Of a stretch of DNA of 64,000 bases, positions 43,460-50,208 are shown in pieces. Origin of the DNA: Marichromatium purpuratum 984 (GTDB taxonomy: Bacteria; Pseudomonadota; Gammaproteobacteria; Chromatiales; Chromatiaceae); NCBI RefSeq assembly GCF_000224005.2, contig NZ_CP007031.1, positions 1,227,501 to 1,291,500 of the forward strand, in the 5' to 3' direction. Under the pieces are notes generated by a model. That model saw only the letters and a list, made by a program, of their open reading frames with translations. It had not been told where the DNA came from and ran no database searches. The stretch's first letter is position 1. Each line of letters begins with the position of its first letter. A program made the translations under genes and the position numbers.

Positions 43460-44586
43460 CCTTCCAGCCCTCGTTTGCCGGCCAGTCGGGGGCGCACGGG
43501 CAGGTCCTCGCGCAGCGCGCGCAACCCGGCCACGGCGACGCGCTGACCGGGACGCAGCCCGGAGAGGATCAGCATCTGACCGTCACGCAGCGGCCCGGGC
43601 TCGACGCGGACGCGGCGCGGCGTGCCGCCGGCCTCGGGGACGACCCAGACGTGGCAGGCCCCGTCGGCGTCGCGCCACACCGCCTCGCTCGGGACCCGGG
43701 TGATCACCTCGGTGGGCGCCCCGGTGGCGACCGGCGGCTGGTCGATGTCGGTGCGTACGGTCGCGTTCATCCCCGGCAGGATGTTGATCCCCGGGGGCGG
43801 GGCCAGGGCGATGGTCAGGTCGTAGGTGCGGGTGGCCTGGTCGGGCTGCAGCCGGTACTCGTGGGTGCGCGCGGCGAACCAGCGCCGCCCCTCGACGTCG
43901 AAGCGCACCCGGGGGTTGTGCAGCGCCTCCAGCCCGCCCTGGGCGATCAGCCGCTCGGGGACCTGGATCACCACCTCGATGCGTGAGCCGTCCTGCAGCG
44001 AGAGCACCGCCTGGCCGGCGGTCACGCGCTCGTGGTTCTCCAGGTGGCGCGCCGCCACCACGCCGTCGAAGGGCGCGCGCAGCACGGTGTCGGTGACCGC
44101 CTTCTCGCGCGCCTGCAGCTCGGCCTGGGCGATGTCCAGGGTCGCGCGCGCCTTGTCGTACTCGGACTCGGAGACCATCCGCTGGCCGCGCAGCTCGCGG
44201 GCGCGATCGAGGGTGCGGCGGGCGTCGTCGAAGCGCGCCTGGGCGGCGCTCAGCGCATTGCGCGCGTCACGGTCGTCGAGCCGCGCCAGCACCGTGCCGG
44301 CGGCGACCGCGTGGCCCTCGCGCGCGTCCAGCTCGACGAGCAGGCCGTCGAGGTCGAAGGCGAGCTCCACGCGCCGGTTGGCGCGCACGCTGCCGGGGAA
44401 GTCTCGTGTCACCCAGGGCGTGTCGCGGGTGACGACGGCGGTCGGTACCGGACGCGTCACCTCGGTTGCGGCCGGTTGCGGTGTCGTCGCCTCGCTCGAC
44501 CAGTCCCCGTACAGCGGCAGGGCGAGCGCGGTCAGCGCCGCGAGCCCGGTCAGTCCCGCCGCGGTCCGTTTACGCATGATCGTCAT
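43456..44586 (-). CDS. RND periplasmic adaptor, first pump
   Basis: The protein has 376 residues. It has an N-terminal hydrophobic signal (LTGLAALTALALPLYGD) and an adaptor core: VRANRRVELAFDLDGLLVEL, a coiled coil at about 100-160, LRAPFDGVVAARHLENHERV and the beta-barrel part with GINILPGMNATVRTDI. It is first after marR in a five-gene operon. Start 44586 has GGAGG 8 nt upstream. The 58-bp gap to marR contains a large palindrome, so MarR probably represses it directly. Confidence 0.85.
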   Translation of the reverse strand: MTIMRKRTAAGLTGLAALTALALPLYGDWSSEATTPQPAATEVTRPVPTAVVTRDTPWVTRDFPGSVRANRRVELAFDLDGLLVELDAREGHAVAAGTVLARLDDRDARNALSAAQARFDDARRTLDRARELRGQRMVSESEYDKARATLDIAQAELQAREKAVTDTVLRAPFDGVVAARHLENHERVTAGQAVLSLQDGSRIEVVIQVPERLIAQGGLEALHNPRVRFDVEGRRWFAARTHEYRLQPDQATRTYDLTIALAPPPGINILPGMNATVRTDIDQPPVATGAPTEVITRVPSEAVWRDADGACHVWVVPEAGGTPRRVRVEPGPLRDGQMLILSGLRPGQRVAVAGLRALREDLPVRPRLAGKRGLEG

Positions 44587-44600
44587 GGTGGGGTCCTCCG

Positions 44601-44633
44601 GCGCAAAATGTTTAGGAGCTAAACCTTTTGCGC
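44601..44633 (-). promoter_or_regulatory. MarR operator before the first RND adaptor
   Basis: A two-layer inverted repeat: outer arms gcgcaaaa/ttttgcgc and inner core GTTTAG-gag-CTAAAC (44610-44624). The core recurs upstream of marR at 45126-45140. The shared sequence and position mark it as the binding site of the MarR protein of this operon. Confidence 0.75.
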
Positions 44634-44644
44634 GAAAAAAAAGA

Positions 44645-45115
44645 TCACTGCTCGCGCAGCCGTTCGTTCATCACGCCTTCCATGATGTCGAGTACCACCG
44701 TCACATCGTTGAGCTGCTCGCGGGGGAGGGCGGCGAGCCGTTCGATCAGCTCGGCCTTGGCCCTGCCGTGGTAGTGCTCGTGGGCGCGGAAGGCGCGCCA
44801 GCCGAGGTCCGTCAGGCTCAGCTCGAATTCCTTGTTGCTGTGCGCGGCCGCCCGCTTGGTGACCAGCCCGCGTTCGACCAGCCGGCTGATCCGTTGCGAG
44901 GCCGCGCCCTTGGTGATGCCGAAATGGGTGCCGACCTCGGTGACGTTCATCGTCCCGCGCTCGCCGATCGCCTCGACGGTGTGGATCTCCTTGGTGCTGA
45001 GATCGAGCCCGTCCTCCACCTGGATCGGCTGCTTCTCGATACGGTCGAGCTTGTTGAGCAGTCGCAGCAGGTGGCGGATCAGTGCGTCGATCGAGTCGTG
45101 TGCCGGGGTGTCCAT
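44645..45115 (-). CDS. MarR-family regulator of the RND operon
   Basis: The protein has 156 residues. It has the winged-helix core LDLSTKEIHTVEAIGERGTM, then NVTEVGTHFGITKGAASQRI and SRLVERGLVTKRAAAHSNKE, flanked by dimerisation helices. MarR proteins usually repress efflux genes and release DNA on binding small phenolic or lipophilic ligands. The gene is first in an operon with two RND pumps. Nearly identical palindromes before it and after it suggest it represses its own and the adaptor promoters. Confidence 0.85.
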   Translation of the reverse strand: MDTPAHDSIDALIRHLLRLLNKLDRIEKQPIQVEDGLDLSTKEIHTVEAIGERGTMNVTEVGTHFGITKGAASQRISRLVERGLVTKRAAAHSNKEFELSLTDLGWRAFRAHEHYHGRAKAELIERLAALPREQLNDVTVVLDIMEGVMNERLREQ

Positions 45116-45122
45116 GGGATTA

Positions 45123-45150
45123 ATTGTATAGCTCCTAAACCATTTTGCAA
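45123..45150 (-). promoter_or_regulatory. marR promoter with overlapping operator
   Basis: On the minus strand TTGCAA (45145-45150) and TACAAT (45123-45128) are separated by 16 bp. The operator GTTTAGGAGCTATAC (45126-45140 read on the minus strand) covers the spacer and the -10, so bound MarR would block polymerase. Confidence 0.7.
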
Positions 45151-45340
45151 CAACCCGGATCACCGGCCCTGGGGTTGAGGCTTTCCCGTCACGCCACGGG
45201 CGACTGGTTTGCTGCCCCGGGACCGGGAGTCGACCCGAGGCGTTGCGCCGCGCTGGGGTGCCTGCAGACGGCAAGAGGAAGAGGGCGCCTGGGATCAGTG
45301 GCTGGGCGGATGGCCCGATCAGGATGATGCGCCGCGTCCA

Positions 45341-45370
45341 TTGACAGATAGTTAGCATGCTAACTAATAT
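45341..45370 (+). promoter_or_regulatory. Promoter with embedded 18-bp palindrome, second marR gene
   Basis: TTGACA (45341-45346), 18-bp spacer, TAATAT (45365-45370). The spacer contains TAGTTAGCATGCTAACTA (45349-45366), a perfect palindrome overlapping the -10. This is nearly a textbook sigma-70 promoter under repressor control, and the likely repressor is the MarR protein encoded just downstream. Confidence 0.8.
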
Positions 45371-45401
45371 TTAGGCATCTATTGATTTTGTGGAAGCTGT
45401 C

Positions 45402-45860
45402 GTGACCGAGCACAGACAGGAACGGGAGCGTGCGCTGACGACACGGTTGGTGCGGCTGTCGCGGCTCTATCGTCAGGAGGTCAACCGCGAGCTGGCCCGC
45501 TACGGGATCTCCGACGCCCAGGCGGTGCCGGTGCTGCACATCGCCCGCGACGGCGGCGGCATGCGCCAGCACGCGCTCGCCGAGGAGATCGGCATCCGCG
45601 GCTCGTCGCTGGTGCGACTGCTCGATCAGCTGTGCGCGAGCGGGCTGGTGGAGCGGCGCGACGACGGCAGCGACCGCCGCGCCAAGACGCTGCACCTCAC
45701 CGCCGCCGGTGAGGCCCTGGCCGAGCGCGTCGAGAGCGCACTCGGATGCTTGCGCGAGTCGCTGCTCGGGCCGGTCGCCGATGACGACCTGGCCGCGGCG
45801 TTGCGGGTGTTCGAGGCCCTGGAGCAGGGGCTGGTGGCGCGTGGCGAGGGCCAGCGCTGA
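45402..45860 (+). CDS. MarR-family regulator of the FUSC efflux operon
   Basis: The protein has 152 residues. Winged-helix core: YGISDAQAVPVLHIARDGGG, then MRQHALAEEIGIRGSSLVRL, LDQLCASGLVERRDDGSDRR and AKTLHLTAAGEALAERV. GTG 45402 is preferred because GGAAG lies 5 nt ahead; GTG 45390 is in frame. It is followed 5 nt later by the FUSC transporter gene, so it heads the operon of four genes and is probably autoregulated through the palindrome in its promoter. Confidence 0.85.
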   Translation: MTEHRQERERALTTRLVRLSRLYRQEVNRELARYGISDAQAVPVLHIARDGGGMRQHALAEEIGIRGSSLVRLLDQLCASGLVERRDDGSDRRAKTLHLTAAGEALAERVESALGCLRESLLGPVADDDLAAALRVFEALEQGLVARGEGQR

Positions 45861-45865
45861 GCCCC

Positions 45866-47890
45866 ATGCCCAAGCTCTCGCGCAGTGCGCTGCTGTTCTC
45901 GGCCAATACCTTCGTCGCGGCGATGCTGGCGCTCTATCTGGCCATGAGCATCGGTCTGGAGCGTCCCTATTGGTCGATCATGACCGTCTATATCGTCAGC
46001 GGTCCGCTGGCCGCGGCGGTGCGCTCGAAGGCGCTCTATCGTTTCCTCGGCACCTTCGTCGGCGCCGTCGGCGCGGTGCTGCTGGTGCCGCTGCTGGTGC
46101 ACGCGCCGCTGCTGCTGTCGCTGGCGATGTCGCTGTGGGTCGGCGGCTGTCTGGCGCTCTCGGTGCTCGATCGCTCGCCGCCGAGCTACATCCTGATGCT
46201 CGCCGGCTATACCTGCGCGATGATCGGCTTCCCGGCGGTGAACCAGCCGACGGCGATCTTCGACATCGCCGCGGCGCGGGTCGAGGAGATCCTCATCGGC
46301 ATCGCCTGCGCCGCCCTGGTCCATAGTCTGGTGTTCCCGCGTCCGGTGGGTACGGCGTTGCGTGGGCGCATCGGTCACTGGCTCGGCGAGGCCGATCGCT
46401 GGGCGCTGGCGCTGTTGCGCGGCGATCTCGATCAGCTCGAACGCGACCGTGGTCGGCTCGCCGGCGCCGTCAGCGAGATCCAGCTGATGGCCAGGCACCT
46501 GCCGTTCGACACCTCCTTCCTGCGCGAGACCACCGTCGTGGTGCGTCAGCTACGCGACCGGGTGCTGGTGCTGGTGCCGGTGCTGGCGAGCCTGTCGGAC
46601 CGGCTCGCGGCGCTGCGCGCGATCGCGCCCGAACTCGACCCCGAGCTGCGCGGCCTGCTCGCGGCGCTGGCCGAGTGGATCGAGTCCGGCGCGCCGCGCG
46701 CCCGCGGCGAGGCGCTGATCGCCGAACTCGAGGCGGCTCGGACGTCGATGTCGGTGCGCGACTGGTACGGCTTCAACCGTTCGAGCCTGCTCACGCGCGC
46801 CATCGAGCTGTTGCGCGCGCAGGCCGACGCCCATGCCCTGCACGCCTATCTGCAGGACCCCGAGGGACCGCCGCCGCGGCTGCTCGGCGCCGGGCAGGCG
46901 AGCGAGCGTCGCCCACTGCATCGCGACCTCGGGCTGGCGGCGCTCTCCGGAGCCGCGGCGTTCGGCGCGGTGCTGCTGTGCTGCGTGGTGTGGATCTGGA
47001 GCGGTTGGCAGGAAGGGGAGTCGGCGGCGATCACCGCCGCGATCACCTGCTGTCTGTTCGCCGCGATGGACGACCCGGTGCCGGCGATCCGCAAGTTCGG
47101 CATCTATCTGCTGGTGGCGATGGTGCTCGGCGCGCTCTATCTGTTCGTGCTGATGCCGGCGATCAGCGGCTTCCCGATGCTGGTGCTGGTGCTCGCGCCG
47201 ACCCTGCTCGCGGTGGGCGCGATGATCCCCGATCCGCGTCTGGCCTTCCCGGCGCTGTCACTCATCGTCAATCTCGTCAATACACTCGTGATCCAGGACC
47301 ACTTCTCCGCCGACTTCGCGCGCTTCGTCAACATCAATCTCTCGCAGTTCTTCGGCGTCTTCGCCGCGGTGCTGGTCACCCGCACCCTGCGCTCGATGAG
47401 CGCCGAGGTCAGCGCCCGTCGCTTGTTGCGCCACACCTGGGGCGATCTCGCCCGGGTCGCCGGGGGGCGTGACGACGACTCGGCGGTCGATCTCGCCTCG
47501 CGGCTGGTCGACCGGGTGGGGCTGCTCAGTCCCAAGCTCGCCGCCGCCCGCGCCGGCGATCTCGAGGGACTCGACATCCTCCGCGAGCTGCGCGTCGGCA
47601 TCGATCTGGCGACCCTGCGCGCGCTGCGCCGGCGCCTGCCGCAGCCGATGGTCGTCGAACTCGACGGCCTGCTCGATGGGGTCGGGGCCTGCTATCAGGC
47701 GCGGGCCCTCGGCGCGCCGGAGCCGCCCGGGCCGCCGTTGTGCGCGCGTCTCGACCGGTTGCTCGGGCGGCTGGCGCGGGACGATCTGGCCACTACCGGC
47801 GCGCGCGGGCTCTGCGCCCTGGTCGGGTTGCGGCGCAATCTCTTCCCTGAGGCCGCGCCGCCGGCGCGGGTGATGGAGGGCGCGGCATGA
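45866..47890 (+). CDS. FUSC/AaeB-like aromatic-acid efflux protein
   Basis: The protein has 674 residues. It has two sets of membrane helices (residues 5-160 and 355-510), each followed by a cytoplasmic helical domain, the fusaric-acid-resistance/AaeB layout. Typical segments are LYLAMSIGLERPYWSIMTVY and FGIYLLVAMVLGALYLFVLM. It should export aromatic carboxylic acids or related toxic compounds with the AaeA-like adaptor encoded two genes on. Its stop overlaps the start of the small DUF1656 gene. Confidence 0.82.
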   Translation: MPKLSRSALLFSANTFVAAMLALYLAMSIGLERPYWSIMTVYIVSGPLAAAVRSKALYRFLGTFVGAVGAVLLVPLLVHAPLLLSLAMSLWVGGCLALSVLDRSPPSYILMLAGYTCAMIGFPAVNQPTAIFDIAAARVEEILIGIACAALVHSLVFPRPVGTALRGRIGHWLGEADRWALALLRGDLDQLERDRGRLAGAVSEIQLMARHLPFDTSFLRETTVVVRQLRDRVLVLVPVLASLSDRLAALRAIAPELDPELRGLLAALAEWIESGAPRARGEALIAELEAARTSMSVRDWYGFNRSSLLTRAIELLRAQADAHALHAYLQDPEGPPPRLLGAGQASERRPLHRDLGLAALSGAAAFGAVLLCCVVWIWSGWQEGESAAITAAITCCLFAAMDDPVPAIRKFGIYLLVAMVLGALYLFVLMPAISGFPMLVLVLAPTLLAVGAMIPDPRLAFPALSLIVNLVNTLVIQDHFSADFARFVNINLSQFFGVFAAVLVTRTLRSMSAEVSARRLLRHTWGDLARVAGGRDDDSAVDLASRLVDRVGLLSPKLAAARAGDLEGLDILRELRVGIDLATLRALRRRLPQPMVVELDGLLDGVGACYQARALGAPEPPGPPLCARLDRLLGRLARDDLATTGARGLCALVGLRRNLFPEAAPPARVMEGAA

Positions 47891-48096
47891 GCGGTGAACT
47901 CAACCTGTTCGGCGTCTATCTGCACGCGGAGCTGGTGACCAGCGCCATCGCGCTGGCGCTGACCCTGGTCCTCAACCGGGTGCTGATCCACCTCGGTCTC
48001 TATCGTCATCTCTGGCACCAGGCCCTGTTCGAGGTCGCCGTGTTCGTGATCCTCTGGGCCCTGGTGGTGAAACTCTCCTCATCCTGGTTGCTATGA
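47887..48096 (+). CDS. aaeX: DUF1656 (AaeX-like) small membrane protein
   Basis: The protein has 69 residues with two membrane segments (AELVTSAIALALTLVLNRVL and QALFEVAVFVILWALVV). The length and pattern fit AaeX/DUF1656, found in most aaeXAB-type operons with unknown function. It overlaps both neighbours by 4 nt. Confidence 0.8.
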   Translation: MSGELNLFGVYLHAELVTSAIALALTLVLNRVLIHLGLYRHLWHQALFEVAVFVILWALVVKLSSSWLL

Positions 48097-48995
48097 CTCA
48101 AGCCTTTCTGTTCCCGTCCGCCACCTGGCAACGCATCCGCCGGGTCGGTCTGACCCTCGCCGCCGTCGTGCTCGCGCTCTTCGCCGGCCAGCGGCTGTGG
48201 ATCCACTATCAGGTCGAGCCCTGGACCCCCGACGGGCGGGTGCGCGCGGATATCGTGCGTATCACCCCGGACGTCTCCGGGCTGGTCACCGAGGTCTTCG
48301 TCACCAACGACCAGCGGGTGGAGGAGGGTGATCCGCTGTTCCAGATCGATCGTCGACGCTATGTGCTGGCGCTGCGCGAGACCGCCGCCGAGATGCTGGC
48401 GCGGCGGACCGATATGGAGCAGGCGCGGCGCGATGCCGAGCGCGCGCTGGCGCTCGGTGACGTCATCTCGAAGGAGGACCGTGAGGACAGCCTGTCGCGC
48501 CAGATCCTCGCCGAGGCGGCGCTGACCCGCGCCGAGGTGGCGCGCGATCTGGCCTCGCTCGATCTCGCCCGCACCACGGTGCGCGCCCCGACCGATGGGG
48601 TACTGTCGGACTTCGCGCTGCGCGCCGGCGACTATGTCACCGCGGGCACGCCAGTGCTGGCGTTGATCGATGCCCGTTCCTACCGGGTCGAGGGCTATTT
48701 CGAGGAGACCAAGCTGAGCCAGATCGAGGTCGGCCAGCCCGCGCTGGTGCGGCTGATGGGCGAGCAGCGCACCCTGAGCGGTCATGTCCAGAGCATCGCC
48801 ATGGGCATCGAGGACCGCGACCGTGGCGCCGGCGACAGCCTGCTGCCCGACGTCAATCCCACCTTCAGCTGGGTGCGTCTGGCCCAGCGCGTGCCGGTGC
48901 GCATCCGCCTCGACGCCCTGCCCGAGGACGGGCTGGTGGTGGGACGCACCGCGACGGTGATCGTGTTGCCGTTCGACCAGGCGGCCGGGCGATGA
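48093..48995 (+). CDS. HlyD/AaeA-type efflux adaptor
   Basis: The protein has 300 residues. An N-terminal membrane anchor (LTLAAVVLALFAGQRLW) is followed by the lipoyl half VRADIVRITPDVSGLVTEVF and VTNDQRVEEGDPLFQIDRRR. A coiled coil spans about 95-155. Then come TVRAPTDGVLSDFALRAGDY and VLALIDARSYRVEGYFEETK. This matches AaeA and EmrA-like adaptors for FUSC exporters. It overlaps the aaeX-like gene and is last in the operon. Confidence 0.85.
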   Translation: MTQAFLFPSATWQRIRRVGLTLAAVVLALFAGQRLWIHYQVEPWTPDGRVRADIVRITPDVSGLVTEVFVTNDQRVEEGDPLFQIDRRRYVLALRETAAEMLARRTDMEQARRDAERALALGDVISKEDREDSLSRQILAEAALTRAEVARDLASLDLARTTVRAPTDGVLSDFALRAGDYVTAGTPVLALIDARSYRVEGYFEETKLSQIEVGQPALVRLMGEQRTLSGHVQSIAMGIEDRDRGAGDSLLPDVNPTFSWVRLAQRVPVRIRLDALPEDGLVVGRTATVIVLPFDQAAGR

Positions 48996-49066
48996 CCGAT
49001 CCTGCCACGGCATGATCGGTCTCTACCGGGGTTGACGCGGCGCCGTCGGTGATCGCTGTCGTTCGC

Positions 49067-49699
49067 TCAGGTGTCAGTGTCGGCCCGGGTCGCCGTCCGC
49101 GGCTGTCCGCGCTCGCGCGCCCGCGCGTCGCGCAGGCTGTAGAGACAACCGCAATAGGTCTGCTGATAGAAGTCGAGCTCGCGCACCAGCTGGTTGCGCC
49201 GCTCGGTGAGCCCCTGCTTGCGCCAGTTGCGCGCCCAGTAGTGGACGCCGGGGTTGGCTGCGGCGGCCGCCGCGCCGGCGGCGTCGATCTGGGCCAGATC
49301 CTTCCAGCGCGAGGTCGACAGGGTGGTGGCGAAGAGGGTCAGTCCCTGGGCCGCGGCCTCGGCGGCGGTGGCGCGTAGCCGCTGGTCGAAGCAGCGTGCG
49401 CAGCGCTTGCCGCGCTCGGGTTCCTGTTCGAGTCCGCGCATCCGCGCGACCCAGTCGGCGGGGTCGTAGTCGGCGTCGATGAAGCGCAGTCCCAAGCGCT
49501 CGGCGTGGGCGATGGTCTCGGCCTTGCGCAGCCGGTACTCGCGCTCGGGGTGGATGTTGGGGTTGAAGTAATAGAGCACCGGAGTGATGCCGTTGTCGAG
49601 CAGACACTCGACGATCGCCGTCGAGCAGGGCGCGCAACAGGTATGAAGCAGCAGTTGGTCGGTTGCGACCGGTGGGGTCAGTGGGACGCGTGGCGGCAT
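49067..49699 (-). CDS. queH: Epoxyqueuosine reductase QueH
   Basis: The protein has 210 residues. It has the QueH signature cysteines: LLHTCCAPCS near residue 17, GKRCARCFDQRL near 96 and TYCGCLYSL near 182, which hold iron-sulfur and metal cofactors. It reduces epoxyqueuosine to queuosine at the wobble position of tRNAs. ATG 49699 is used since the family N-terminus LLHTCC follows soon after. It lies 4 nt after a MerR gene on the same strand, so it may be co-transcribed with it. Confidence 0.88.
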   Translation of the reverse strand: MPPRVPLTPPVATDQLLLHTCCAPCSTAIVECLLDNGITPVLYYFNPNIHPEREYRLRKAETIAHAERLGLRFIDADYDPADWVARMRGLEQEPERGKRCARCFDQRLRATAAEAAAQGLTLFATTLSTSRWKDLAQIDAAGAAAAAANPGVHYWARNWRKQGLTERRNQLVRELDFYQQTYCGCLYSLRDARARERGQPRTATRADTDT

Positions 49700-49703
49700 G
49701 GGG

Positions 49704-50120
49704 TCAGTGTTCCTGGTGGCGGCAGTGGCTGTGATCGGCGAGCACCTCAAGCACCCGGCAGTGGTCGTCGCAGGCGCGGTCGCAGTCCGCGAGCATCTGG
49801 CTGATCTCGTCGCGCAGCGCGGTGAGACGCGCGATGCGCTGGTCGATCTGATCGAGATGGGCGCGGGCGATGGCGTCGGCGCGATGACAGGGCGGCTCGC
49901 CGTCGCCCTCGAGCGCGAGCAGCGCGCGGATCGCGGGGATGTCGAAACCGAGTTCGCGGGCGTGACGGATGAAGCGTAGCCGTTGCACCGCCGCTTGCGG
50001 GTAGCGACGGCGGTTGCTCGCGGTGCGCGCAGGGGCGGGCAGCAGCCCGATCTCCTCGTAGTAACGGATGGTCGGGACCTTGACCTCGGTCGCGCGGGAA
50101 AGCTCACCGATTCCAAGCAT
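49704..50120 (-). CDS. MerR-family heavy-metal regulator (CadR/PbrR-like)
   Basis: The protein has 138 residues. MLGIGELSRATEVKVPTIRY, YEEIGLLPAPARTASNRRRY and LRFIRHARELGFDIPAIRAL are the MerR DNA-binding part. Cysteines near residue 77 (PPCHRAD), 114 (CDRACDDHC) and a His/Cys-rich tail (HSHCRHQEH) are placed as in CadR/PbrR sensors of Cd, Pb or Zn. It is divergent from the P-type ATPase gene. ATG 50120 gives the standard family start. Confidence 0.85.
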   Translation of the reverse strand: MLGIGELSRATEVKVPTIRYYEEIGLLPAPARTASNRRRYPQAAVQRLRFIRHARELGFDIPAIRALLALEGDGEPPCHRADAIARAHLDQIDQRIARLTALRDEISQMLADCDRACDDHCRVLEVLADHSHCRHQEH

Positions 50121-50135
50121 GATTCTGATTCTCAC

Positions 50136-50166
50136 TTGATGCTCTAGTCACTAGAGATTGTAGCCT
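50136..50166 (+). promoter_or_regulatory. MerR-type promoter of the metal ATPase gene
   Basis: TTGATG (50136-50141) and TAGCCT (50161-50166) are 19 bp apart, longer than normal as in MerR-activated promoters. The dyad CTCTAG-tca-CTAGAG (50142-50156) fills the spacer, closely resembling CadR/PbrR/ZntR operators. Confidence 0.75.
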
Positions 50167-50196
50167 CATCGATGACGACAGGATTGTATCGATGAG
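50165..50196 (+). promoter_or_regulatory. Leader hairpin of the metal ATPase mRNA
   Basis: CTCATCGAT (50165-50173) and ATCGATGAG (50188-50196) are perfectly complementary, leaving a 14-nt loop. The 3' arm lies just ahead of the translation start, so it could affect initiation. Confidence 0.45.
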
Positions 50197-50208
50197 GTGA
50201 ATCTGAAG

